Of a DNA stretch of 64,000 bases, positions 9,536-17,892 are shown piece by piece (position 1 is the stretch's first letter; every line of letters starts with the position of its first letter). The position numbers and the translations under genes are program-made. Under the pieces are notes generated by a model that searched no databases, was not told the DNA's origin, and worked only from the letters and a program-made list of their open reading frames with translations. The stretch is from the NCBI RefSeq assembly GCF_011769525.1, contig NZ_CP050440.1, positions 5,581,501 to 5,645,500 of the forward strand, given 5' to 3'. This DNA comes from Tolypothrix sp. PCC 7910 (lineage in GTDB: Bacteria; Cyanobacteriota; Cyanobacteriia; Cyanobacteriales; Nostocaceae).

Positions 9536-11552
9536 AACTATTCAAATACGTGTATCGTCTCAGACTTTGCTCGTAAGTTTGTAGAAGTCGCTGAGATTCT
9601 GCTAGGGTGATGCGCTTTTCCTCCAAGGCTTTTTCACAACGCTGGCGGATGTTTTCTACCATGTCTTCAGAATCGTACTGCACGTAGCTAACTACTTCGC
9701 TCATGGTATCGCCTTTGACGACATGTTCAATTTGGTAACCTTTGGGGGTCAATTGAATGTGAACTGCGTTAGTGTCGCCAAATAGGTTGTGTAGATTACC
9801 CATGATTTCTTGGTAAGCTCCACTGAGGAACATTCCCAAATAATAGGGTTCTCCTGGTTTAAAGGTGTGCAGTTCTAAAACAGATTTGACATCACGCAAA
9901 TCAATAAAGCGGTCAATTTTGCCATCACTATCACAGGTGAGGTCTGCCAAAATTCCCCGGCGAATCGGTTCTTCGTCTAAACGGTGTATGGGCATAATCG
10001 GGAATAATTGGTCGATTGCCCAACAATCTGGTGCTGATTGAAACACCGAAAGATTAGCGTAGTAGATGGAAGCCATAATTTGCTCTAGGTCTTCCAGTTC
10101 ATCGGGTACGTATTCTTGCTGTCTAGTGATGTTTAAAATTTTCTGACAACAAGCCCAGTAGAGGCGTTCGGCTTTCGCCCGTTCTCTTAGGCGTAAAATA
10201 CCCAAGTTGAAACGGCTAATGGCTTCTTCTTTAAATTGGGCTGCGTCGTGATAAAACTCCTGATAATTTTCTTTGTTAATCGATTGATAGGTTTCCCAGA
10301 GGTAATTAATAATTGGAGATTCGCCTTCTTGTGGCGGTTCTGGGGTATCGAGGGGGACATCGCTGGTACTGAGAACATCAAAAATTAATACCGATTGATG
10401 GGATGCGATCGCTCTACCACTTTCACTAATCAGGGTAGGTACGGGAATTTGCCGTTCGGCACAGGTATCTTTTAACTCTGCCACGATGTCGTTGGCATAG
10501 TTTTGCATATTGTAGTTTTTCGAGGCGTAGAAGTTAGTTTGAGAGCCGTCATAATCCACACCCAAGCCACCACCGACATCGAGATATTTCATATCTGCCC
10601 CCAGCATGGCCAACTCTACGTAAATACGGCTGGCTTCTTGGATGGCATCTTTAATCACATTAATGGCTGAAATCTGCGAGCCGATATGGAAATGCATCAG
10701 CTGCAAAGAATCGAGTAGATTAGCTTCGCGTAACTTGTCAACCGCCTCGATTACCTCAGGCATAGTTAGACCAAATTTAGCGCGATCGCCACTGGAGCTA
10801 CCCCAGCGTCCCATCCCTTGAGTACTGAGTTTAGCCCGTACCCCTAAGATAGGTTTAATACCTAACTGACGGTTAGCCGCAATTACTAAATCTACCTCTT
10901 CAATTTGCTCTAGGACAATAATCGGTGTTTGCCCTAGCCTTTGAGCCAACATTGCCGTTTCGATGTATTCTCGGTCTTTGTAGCCATTGCAAATTAATAA
11001 TGCGCCTGGAGTATCCAATATCGCCAGAGCAATCATTAATTCCGGTTTGGAACCAGCTTCTAAGCCAAATTGATGCGGCTTACCAAATCTGACCAAATCC
11101 TCAATCAAATGCCGTTGCTGGTTGCACTTGACTGGAAATACACCACGGTAAACACCAGGATAGTTATAGCGAGCGATCGCCTTCGCAAAACAAGCATTTA
11201 AACGCTCAATCCGGTCTTCCAAAATGTCTGAAAAGCGAATCAACATCGGCAGACCTAAATTACGCTGCTTCAAAGCGTTGACCAATTCAAACAAATCCAA
11301 AGAACCACCGCGATCGCCTTTTGGGGAAACAGTGACATGACCAGCCGCGTTAATCGAAAAATAGGGTTGTCCCCAACCTTCGATGCGATACAGGGCTTCG
11401 CTGTCCTCAATTTTCCAAGCGCGAGGCGAATCATCAGTGATAGTACTAGGCGCTAAAAGCTTTTTTGGCTTATGGTTTTTCACTTCTGGTTTGTGTCCAT
11501 TAGACGGCAGCTTAACTATCTCTTCAGATGTAGCAGTTGACTCAACACCCAT
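9534..11552 (-). CDS. speA: Biosynthetic arginine decarboxylase
   Basis: PLP enzyme converting arginine to agmatine, the entry to polyamine synthesis. At 672 aa it has the full SpeA length. The alanine-racemase-like barrel contains YRGVFPVKCNQQRHLIEDL with the PLP Lys at about 142. Further motifs are FGLEAGSKPELM, LHFHIGSQISAI-type (here MHFHIGSQISAINVI), DVGGGLGVDYDGS, and SESGRAIASHQSVLIFDV. The C-terminal beta domain holds TCDSDGKIDRF and YYLGMFLSGAYQEIMGNLHNLFG. About the first 45 residues are a poorly conserved Lys-rich leader. It lies alone on the minus strand. Confidence 0.97.
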   Translation of the reverse strand: MGVESTATSEEIVKLPSNGHKPEVKNHKPKKLLAPSTITDDSPRAWKIEDSEALYRIEGWGQPYFSINAAGHVTVSPKGDRGGSLDLFELVNALKQRNLGLPMLIRFSDILEDRIERLNACFAKAIARYNYPGVYRGVFPVKCNQQRHLIEDLVRFGKPHQFGLEAGSKPELMIALAILDTPGALLICNGYKDREYIETAMLAQRLGQTPIIVLEQIEEVDLVIAANRQLGIKPILGVRAKLSTQGMGRWGSSSGDRAKFGLTMPEVIEAVDKLREANLLDSLQLMHFHIGSQISAINVIKDAIQEASRIYVELAMLGADMKYLDVGGGLGVDYDGSQTNFYASKNYNMQNYANDIVAELKDTCAERQIPVPTLISESGRAIASHQSVLIFDVLSTSDVPLDTPEPPQEGESPIINYLWETYQSINKENYQEFYHDAAQFKEEAISRFNLGILRLRERAKAERLYWACCQKILNITRQQEYVPDELEDLEQIMASIYYANLSVFQSAPDCWAIDQLFPIMPIHRLDEEPIRRGILADLTCDSDGKIDRFIDLRDVKSVLELHTFKPGEPYYLGMFLSGAYQEIMGNLHNLFGDTNAVHIQLTPKGYQIEHVVKGDTMSEVVSYVQYDSEDMVENIRQRCEKALEEKRITLAESQRLLQTYEQSLRRYTYLNS

Positions 11553-11670
11553 TTATTCCTGACCTCTGTGTTTCACCCACGAATTTTCAATTTAACGCAT
11601 TCATTTGCGATCGCATATGCACCCAGAGATAATTTCTGAGATAAACTCTGATTGGTCAAGAGTCGTGTGT

Positions 11671-11760
11671 TACTAGTCATTAGTCATTGGTCATTTGTCA
11701 TTAGGGCCAAAATCCCTCAAGTATCAACAAATGACAAGGAACTAAGGACAAAGAACAAAA
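11671..11760. repeat. STRR array (TCATTNG heptamers)
   Basis: TCATTAG/TCATTGG/TCATTTG heptamers face the complementary AAATGAC type within about 50 nt, giving weak inverted symmetry. It lies in the shared upstream region of speA and ndk. Confidence 0.7.
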
Positions 11761-11803
11761 GATAATTGATCTTGAAAAATTTATTAAGTTTTCGGAGATA
11801 GCT

Positions 11804-12253
11804 TTGGAACGCACATTTTTGGCAATTAAACCCGACGGCGTACAACGCGGACTAGTCAGCGAAATTATCGGTCGTTTTGAAAAAAAAGGTTTTACCCTCG
11901 TGGGTTTGAAGCTGCTTCACCCCAGTCGGGAATTAGCTGAACAACATTATGACGTTCACCGCGAAAGACCCTTCTTTGCAGGATTAGTCGAATTTATCAC
12001 CTCAGGCCCTGTAGTAGCGATGGTTTGGGAAGGTGAAGGTGTAATCGCCTCTGCAAGAAAGCTGATTGGTGCAACCAACCCCCTAAACGCCGAACCAGGA
12101 ACCATTCGCGGCGATTTGGGGATCAACATTGGTCGCAACATCATCCACGGTTCCGATGCTCCGGAAACAGCGCAAAAAGAAGTTGCTCTGTGGTTTAAGG
12201 ATGAAGAATTAGTTAACTGGAAACCAGAAGTGACTCCTTGGTTGCACGAGTAG
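11804..12253 (+). CDS. ndk: Nucleoside diphosphate kinase
   Basis: Transfers gamma-phosphate from ATP to NDPs through a phosphohistidine. 149 aa, the normal length. The start [22 protein letters not shown] is the family N-terminus and is read from a TTG codon (11804), preceded by CGGAGA at 11793-11798. The active site is [11 protein letters not shown] with the phospho-acceptor His at 115. [20 protein letters not shown] and GTIRGDLG are the nucleotide-binding blocks. It is divergent from speA and convergent with terC. Confidence 0.98.
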   Translation: MERTFLAIKPDGVQRGLVSEIIGRFEKKGFTLVGLKLLHPSRELAEQHYDVHRERPFFAGLVEFITSGPVVAMVWEGEGVIASARKLIGATNPLNAEPGTIRGDLGINIGRNIIHGSDAPETAQKEVALWFKDEELVNWKPEVTPWLHE

Positions 12254-12367
12254 GGAGTTAGGGAATGGGGACTGGGGACTGGTGACTGGGGATTGGGGAT
12301 TGGTGACTGGGGGAAATAATTATGCCCATTACCCATGATCAATGCCCAATGCCCCATCCCCCATTCC
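12254..12367. repeat. STRR array between ndk and the TerC gene
   Basis: GGGGACT/GGTGACT/GGGGATT heptamers followed by CCCAATG/CCATTAC types; the two halves are roughly complementary. They occupy the entire convergent spacer. Confidence 0.8.
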
Positions 12368-13093
12368 CTACTTTGGTACTTCCGTTTTTTCAGGCAATTC
12401 TTGGGGTACTTCTATGTTTGTGCGTTTGGAAAATCCCCAAGCTAGGATAAGACCGATCGCAGTAATCATTAACCATTCGGGTGGAACTAAGCTATCGTTT
12501 ACCACCTTCAATAACAGACGCAAACCTACAAATGCCACAGTAATATAGCCTGCGTCTTCTAGGTTTTCAAATTCGTCTAACCAACGAATAAATAATTCCG
12601 CCATGAAGCGCAGGGTAATGATCCCAATGGTTGCACCTGTTAGCACCAACCATCTTTCTTGAGAAACTGCGATCGCAGTTGTCACGCTATCTAAAGAAAA
12701 TGCCATATCAGTAAAAGCTATTACTGGTATCGCCTGCCACAAAGAACTAAAACGCGGCCCGTGATGGTGATTCTCTTCATCTGTTTCTTGGGACGTGAAA
12801 TGTTGGAATACTAGCCATAGTAGATAAGCAGCACCCAGAAGTTCAAATTGCCAAAGGTTTTGTACCCAAGTAGCCGTCAGGATTAATGTAATCCGTAGCA
12901 CATAGGCAACAACCAAGCCCAAATTCAGCGCCTGACGCTCAACTTTTTTGTCTTCCAATCCTTGAGCGATCGCAGCGAGGGCGATCGCATTATCAGCAGA
13001 TAGCACCGCTTCTAAAAACACCAGGATAAGCAGAACTATAGGAGCTTCAACGCTAAAGTGAAAATGAAGATAATCAAAAATTTGGTCTAGCAT
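12368..13093 (-). CDS. TerC family integral membrane protein
   Basis: 241 aa with about seven hydrophobic helices. The family marks are LVFLEAVLSADNAIALAAIAQGL with its acidic ADNA motif near the N-terminus, and the internal repeat PVIAFTDMAFSLDSVTTAIAVSQ with the matching SLDSV motif. Between them is a His/Glu-rich loop (DEENHHHGPRF). TerC proteins are linked to metal (Mn2+) export, to tellurite resistance, and in plants to thylakoid protein insertion. Acidic residues in the two inverted repeats would suit metal binding. Which role applies here is inference. A Lys/Glu-rich tail ends the protein. Confidence 0.92.
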   Translation of the reverse strand: MLDQIFDYLHFHFSVEAPIVLLILVFLEAVLSADNAIALAAIAQGLEDKKVERQALNLGLVVAYVLRITLILTATWVQNLWQFELLGAAYLLWLVFQHFTSQETDEENHHHGPRFSSLWQAIPVIAFTDMAFSLDSVTTAIAVSQERWLVLTGATIGIITLRFMAELFIRWLDEFENLEDAGYITVAFVGLRLLLKVVNDSLVPPEWLMITAIGLILAWGFSKRTNIEVPQELPEKTEVPK

Positions 13094-13597
13094 TCCAAGT
13101 ATCTCAAGCAGCGTAAATTAAAAATTAACAGGAGCAACGAATTTCATCCTCTAAAGTGCAAGCAATTGCTACTTTTATCCAGCTTAACGTGGCTGTGGTT
13201 GATTCTAAAGACTCTGGAATTGGCGTAATCACAGGGTAGTTAGAGTCTGTTGAGTGTAGCATGACACACCAGAAGTCTTAACATTCTCTTAAAAAAACTC
13301 TCTATAAATCAAGTACGGAAATACCCAAATTAATTCCTATCTACCGACTTGTTGCAAAAAGCTAGGATCTATATAAAAACTTTTATTTGATTGACTGTTA
13401 CTTGATGTCATACCAATTTCAGGTTTAAGAACACAACATTTTTGGAACCAGACAATTAATTGATATGACAAATCACAAGCCCATAAATAAGAACGTAGCC
13501 CTCAAGATGACCGAAAGCGTTGAAAAATAGGATTTTCTCTAAGATTCTGACTGGTAGGAGGTATTACTATAAAGACAATACTTTAGGAATCTTAATA
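13094..13597. other. Intergenic region upstream of the hydrolase
   Basis: About 500 nt between the divergent terC and hydrolase genes. It must contain both promoters. No array, long hairpin or credible small ORF was seen. Confidence 0.5.
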
Positions 13598-14488
13598 ATG
13601 AATTTAACTACCCAGCAGTTACCTTCAGTCACTTTAGAAAAATTCCTTTGGACTTGGCGAGGTTATAAAATTCAGTACACTGTCATGGGTACAGGAGAAC
13701 CCCTTGTACTAGTGCATGGCTTTGGCGCTTCTATGGGACATTGGCGCAAAAATATCCCAGTTTTAGCAAAGGCTGGTTATCAAGTTTTCGCTGTAGATTT
13801 GTTGGGTTTTGGTGGTTCCGAAAAAGCACCAATTGATTACAGCCTAGAAATTTGGGTAGAACTGCTCAAAGATTTTTGGTATGCACACATCAAACAACCT
13901 GCCGTATTTATCGGTAACTCCATTGGTGCATTAATTAGCTTAATGGTACTGGCAGAACATCCAGAAATTGCTGCAGGTGGTGTTTTAATTAACTCTGCTG
14001 GTGGTTTGAGCCATCGTCCCCATGAATTGAACCCACCGCTACGGGTTGTGATGGCAGCATTCAACAGAGTAGTGCGATCGCCCCTCACAGGCAAGCTTGT
14101 CTTTAACCGCATCCGTCAAAAATCCCAAATTCGCCGCACACTTTATCAGGTTTATCGTAACCGAGAAGCTGTTACTGATGAATTAGTTGATTTACTTTAT
14201 ACCCCAGCTTGCGATCCAGGCGCGCAGAAAGTCTTTGCATCGATTCTTACAGCCCCTGCTGGGCCTACTCCTGGGGAACTTTTGCCTAAGGTTGAACGTC
14301 CTTTATTAGTAATTTGGGGTGCTGACGATCCTTGGACACCAATTACGGGGGCAAAGATTTACGAAGAAGCGCGTGAGAATGGTAAAGCCATCAAAGTTAT
14401 CCCCATTCCCAACGCTGGTCATTGTCCTCATGATGAAGTTCCAGATATTGTCAATTCCCAAATTGTGGATTGGCTAGCGCAAAGGTGA
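13598..14488 (+). CDS. Alpha/beta fold hydrolase
   Basis: 296 aa from the ATG at 13598. An in-frame TTG at 13520 would add 26 residues, but AGGA at 13585-13588 and the usual N-terminus support 13598. The core shows the oxyanion loop VHGFGASMGHW, the nucleophile elbow FIGNSIGALISL (Ser in G-N-S-I-G), an acid in WGADDPWTP and the catalytic His in NAGHCPHDEVPD. The cap domain (about 140-220) is rich in basic residues. Similar cyanobacterial proteins resemble plant plastid hydrolases; some act on chlorophyll or ester substrates, but the substrate is not evident. It appears monocistronic. Confidence 0.9.
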   Translation: MNLTTQQLPSVTLEKFLWTWRGYKIQYTVMGTGEPLVLVHGFGASMGHWRKNIPVLAKAGYQVFAVDLLGFGGSEKAPIDYSLEIWVELLKDFWYAHIKQPAVFIGNSIGALISLMVLAEHPEIAAGGVLINSAGGLSHRPHELNPPLRVVMAAFNRVVRSPLTGKLVFNRIRQKSQIRRTLYQVYRNREAVTDELVDLLYTPACDPGAQKVFASILTAPAGPTPGELLPKVERPLLVIWGADDPWTPITGAKIYEEARENGKAIKVIPIPNAGHCPHDEVPDIVNSQIVDWLAQR

Positions 14489-14579
14489 TGATTTCGCGCA
14501 TGGGCATCTTTTAGATGTCTATGCGCCTTTGTGACAAGGTGCTATTAACTTGTTAGCAATCCACATCAACCCCTGAAGT

Positions 14580-14700
14580 CTGAAGTTAAAGGATAAAGGA
14601 TGAAACAAGATGCAAGTTATATCCATGAGCATTCAGAGTCATAGTAGAGGTAATTTCACACTTCATACCTCATACTTCATCCTTTAGCCTTCAGCCTTCA
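14580..14700. repeat. Inverted STRR pair (AAGGATA/AAGGATG and CATACTT/ATCCTTT)
   Basis: AAGGATAAAGGATGAA near 14587-14604 faces CTTCATACCTCATACTTCATCCTTT near 14660-14686. This is the same interrupted-palindrome design as at 3541-3645, and it lies just before the kinase gene. Confidence 0.7.
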
Positions 14701-14732
14701 ATTGACCAAATCAAATTGTGTGGTAATTGTCT

Positions 14733-15791
14733 ATGGGACTTGATGTGCAAAATGGATATCAAGGGAATATTCCCGTCAATAAATATCCAGATTTTTCTCA
14801 GCAAGGCTATCAAGTTATCCGAGAACTAGGACGCAATCGACAAGCAGGACGTACTACGTATTTAGCTCATGCGCTTAAAACTGAGCAAAAAATCGTAATT
14901 AAAGAGTTCCGTTTTGCCAATGCGATTCCTGATTCGTCAGTTGTAAAAGCTTATGAAAGTGAAATTGCAATTCTTCAACAAATAAATCATTCACGCATTC
15001 CCCACTATGTCGATTCTTTTGCAACACCATCGGGTTTTTATATGTTGCAGGAATATAAAAATGCTCCTTCTTTAGTTTCACAATGTAACTTTCAGCCAGA
15101 AGAAATCAAAAAAGTTGCTATCTCAGTTTTAGAAATTTTGGTTGATTTACAAAAGCGAGTTTCTCCAATTATCCATCGGGATATAAAACCAGAAAATTTG
15201 TTAGTTGATCAGCAATTCAACGCTTACTTAGTAGATTTTGGTTTGGCTCGCAACAAAGGGGAAAAAATGACTCTCAGCAGTTTTGCTGTTGGCACCCCAG
15301 GTTTTATGCCACCAGAAGAACAATTTGGTTATCCTTTAACAGAAGCATCAGATTTATATAGTTTAGGAGCAACATTGATTTGCTTACTGACTAATACTCG
15401 TTCTGTAAATATTAGTCATTTAATTGATGATAAGTATCGCTTTAATGTGCAAAAAATACTGCCTCAAATCAACCCATATTTCAAGCACTGGCTAATGAAA
15501 ATGGTAGAACATAAACGCCAGCATCGATATGCTAATGCAGTAGTTGCTTTAGAAGTATTAAAAACAATTCCAGTACTTGGAAATGCTACAGCATTGGAGA
15601 ATTTAGCGGCTACTATCAAAACTAGAAAGAAAATTTTTGTGTTGGGATTAGCAACTATTGGTACAATCGCTACTGCTGGAAAAACCTTGATAATAGCCCA
15701 ATCAGAAACTACAAATAAGCAAGCACTAGAAGCAAGAGAATGTCACGCATTTAATGCAATTGCTAGTTGTCTCAATAAACCCAACCATTAA
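14733..15791 (+). CDS. Membrane-anchored serine/threonine protein kinase
   Basis: 352 aa from ATG 14733; a TTG two codons upstream is possible. It is a Hanks-type kinase. The glycine-loop region is ELGRNRQAGRTTYLA, the ATP Lys lies in KIVIKEF, and the catalytic loop is IIHRDIKPENLLVD. The DFG-equivalent is VDFGLAR, and the activation end is GTPGFMPPEEQFGY followed by SDLYSLGATLICLL. The kinase domain fills about residues 30-280. One hydrophobic segment (about 300-322) and a short tail with two Cys follow, so the kinase should face the cytoplasm. It lies just before two STAND-like ATPase genes on the same strand and could signal to them. That link is only contextual; 209 nt and a MITE-like element separate them. 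Confidence 0.93.
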   Translation: MGLDVQNGYQGNIPVNKYPDFSQQGYQVIRELGRNRQAGRTTYLAHALKTEQKIVIKEFRFANAIPDSSVVKAYESEIAILQQINHSRIPHYVDSFATPSGFYMLQEYKNAPSLVSQCNFQPEEIKKVAISVLEILVDLQKRVSPIIHRDIKPENLLVDQQFNAYLVDFGLARNKGEKMTLSSFAVGTPGFMPPEEQFGYPLTEASDLYSLGATLICLLTNTRSVNISHLIDDKYRFNVQKILPQINPYFKHWLMKMVEHKRQHRYANAVVALEVLKTIPVLGNATALENLAATIKTRKKIFVLGLATIGTIATAGKTLIIAQSETTNKQALEARECHAFNAIASCLNKPNH

Positions 15792-15798
15792 GAGAGCA

Positions 15799-15930
15799 TT
15801 TATAAAGTGAAACTTCAGTAGGGTGTGTTACGGCTATGAAAGGATGTAGGACACAGAGACAATGAAATTTAGCCGTAACGCACCGCCGCGTAGATGGTGC
15901 GTTAGGCGCTGAGTATATAATTTACTTCAG
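15799..15930. mobile_element. MITE-like element, deleted copy
   Basis: Begins with TTTATAAAGTGAA (15799-15811). It contains the inverted pair GTTACGGCTA (15827-15836) and TAGCCGTAAC (15870-15879), and GCGTTAGGCGCT at the far end. About 90 bp (15818-15910) closely match, in reverse orientation, the copy at 52715-52807. The right terminal repeat is degraded (TTTACTTCAG at 15921-15930), and the second palindromic arm present in the other copy is missing. Confidence 0.7.
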
Positions 15931-16000
15931 GTGAATAATACGCTGTTATAGTAAACTGCCTTTAGCAAATCAACTTGCTTGCAGTAATTTTGACAGCGTT

Positions 16001-17662
16001 GTGAAGAAAATCCTGATTTTATCTGCTAATCCTACGAATACAGACAAACTACGCCTGGATGAAGAAGTGCGGGAAATTCAGGCTGGTTTGGAACGCGCCA
16101 GAAGCCGAGATCAGTTTGAAATTATCACGAAATGGGCAGTCAGGACTGATGATTTACGGCGTGCGCTTTTAGATTATGAACCGGAGATAGTTCACTTTTC
16201 TGGGCATGGTGCGGGAAATCAAGGTTTGGCGTTAGAAAATAATGCTGGAGAAATGCAGTTAGTAAGTACGGCTGCGTTGGCAAGATTATTTAAGTTATTT
16301 AAAAATCAGATTGAGTGTGTATTGTTGAATGCTTGTTATAGCGAAGTACAAGCTGTAGCGATTCATCAACATATTGATTGTGTAGTGGGTATGAGTCAAG
16401 CGATTGGCGATCGCGCGGCGATTGAATTTGCTGTAGGCTTTTATGATGCGCTGGGGGCCGATAGAACCTATGAGGAAGCTTATGAGTTTGGTTGTACTGC
16501 TATTGATTTAGAGAATATTCCTGAGTCGGCAACCCCAGTGTTAAAAAGTAGGAATAATTTAACAGATAATTCAGAAACGAATCAAGGAACTTCTCAAAAA
16601 TCAACACCGGAAGTCAAAGTAATTACTCTAGAAAATCCTGAAGGGCAAGTACCTCTAGATTCTGCTTTTTATGTTGAGCGTCCGCCAATTGAAACGGACT
16701 GTTATGAAACTATTCTCAAACCTGGGGCATTAATTAGGATTAAAGCGCCTCGGCAGATGGGTAAAACTTCTTTGATGACGCGGATTCTTAATCATGCTCA
16801 TCAACATGATTATCAATATGCATCTGTGAATTTTCAATCAGCAGATGCCGAGTTTCTGAGTAGCTTGGATTTATTTTTACAGTGGTTTTGTGCCAGTATC
16901 ACTAATGAATTAAATATTCCTGTGAAGTTAGAAGATTATTGGCAGGGGATTTTGGGTAGCAAAAATAAATGTACAAATTACTTTCAACGCTATTTATTAC
17001 CTGCAATTAATAGTCCTATTGCTTTGGGATTGGATGAAGTAGATGAAGTTTTCAAACATCCGGTAATTGCGGCAGATTTTTTTGGCTTGCTACGGGCTTG
17101 GCATGAACGCTCAAAAAATGAAGTAGTCTGGAAAAATCTCAGGTTGGTGATTGCTCATTCTAAAGAAGTTTACATTCCATTAAATATTAATCAGTCACCT
17201 TTTAATGTGGGTTTACCAATTGAATTACCAGATTTAAATCATTCACAAGTACAGGATTTAGTCAAGCGTCACGGTATAAATTGGCCTGATTCCCAGGTGG
17301 AAGAATTAAGAAAATTGGTTGATGGTCATCCTTATTTAGTGAGGGTAGCACTTTATGAAATTGCTCGTGGTAGGATCACCCTGCCGAAACTACAGCAAAT
17401 TGCCGCCACAGAAGAAGGCCCTTATAGCGATCATTTGCGTCGCCATTGGCTAAATTTGCAAATAGACGCAGAGTTATTAGCTGCAATTGCACAAGTAGTA
17501 ACAGCAGATTCTCCTGTGAATGTGGGAGTAGAAGCAGCGTTTAAACTCCGCAGTATGGGACTGGTGAAATTTCAGGGTAATGATGTGATACCTTTGTGTG
17601 ATTTATATAGGCAATATTTTTCTGCGCGCCTGGGAATTAAACAAGGCAATTCCCCCACATAA
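16001..17662 (+). CDS. CHAT-protease domain fused to an AAA-like (AAA_35) STAND ATPase
   Basis: 553 aa from a GTG. Residues 1-185 are a caspase-like CHAT domain. It starts KKILILSANPTNTDKLRLDEEV, with EIVHFSGHG (catalytic-type His69) and CVLLNACYSE (catalytic-type Cys112), so the His/Cys dyad is intact. After a linker, residues about 215-540 match the AAA_35 (AAA-like) family: DSAFYVERPPIETDCYE, Walker A at APRQMGKTSLM (about 250), and Walker B-like ALGLDEVDEVF. A winged-helix-like tail contains HPYLVRVALYEIARGRI. The design is a sensor ATPase controlling a protease, as in bacterial STAND/caspase conflict systems. The next gene carries the same ATPase family with WD40 repeats 230 nt away, suggesting a functional pair. 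Target and trigger are unknown. Confidence 0.88.
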   Translation: MKKILILSANPTNTDKLRLDEEVREIQAGLERARSRDQFEIITKWAVRTDDLRRALLDYEPEIVHFSGHGAGNQGLALENNAGEMQLVSTAALARLFKLFKNQIECVLLNACYSEVQAVAIHQHIDCVVGMSQAIGDRAAIEFAVGFYDALGADRTYEEAYEFGCTAIDLENIPESATPVLKSRNNLTDNSETNQGTSQKSTPEVKVITLENPEGQVPLDSAFYVERPPIETDCYETILKPGALIRIKAPRQMGKTSLMTRILNHAHQHDYQYASVNFQSADAEFLSSLDLFLQWFCASITNELNIPVKLEDYWQGILGSKNKCTNYFQRYLLPAINSPIALGLDEVDEVFKHPVIAADFFGLLRAWHERSKNEVVWKNLRLVIAHSKEVYIPLNINQSPFNVGLPIELPDLNHSQVQDLVKRHGINWPDSQVEELRKLVDGHPYLVRVALYEIARGRITLPKLQQIAATEEGPYSDHLRRHWLNLQIDAELLAAIAQVVTADSPVNVGVEAAFKLRSMGLVKFQGNDVIPLCDLYRQYFSARLGIKQGNSPT

Positions 17663-17663
17663 A

Positions 17664-17695
17664 GTAGGGTGTGTTGTCGCGCAGCGCAACGCACC
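17664..17695 (+). terminator. REP-like hairpin after the CHAT gene
   Basis: GGTGTGTTG and CGCAACGCACC pair around a GC-rich loop, starting right after the stop codon. It belongs to the same sequence family as the hairpin at 53906-53932. There is no T-run, so a terminator role is inferred. Confidence 0.45.
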
Positions 17696-17892
17696 GTCAA
17701 AAATGTCATGAATTTAGATTTATCAAACTGATTCAAATGTGTAATTCCGCAATATGCTCTATCCGATTTATTTGCTTTAGATAGTCGAGATGACCTTTAT
17801 ACAGTCATCAAAATATTAAAACGCCTAGCTGATTTAATTCGTAATTCATAGTTCGTAATTGATAGATTTCATCTGCTAACCTGCCCACATTT

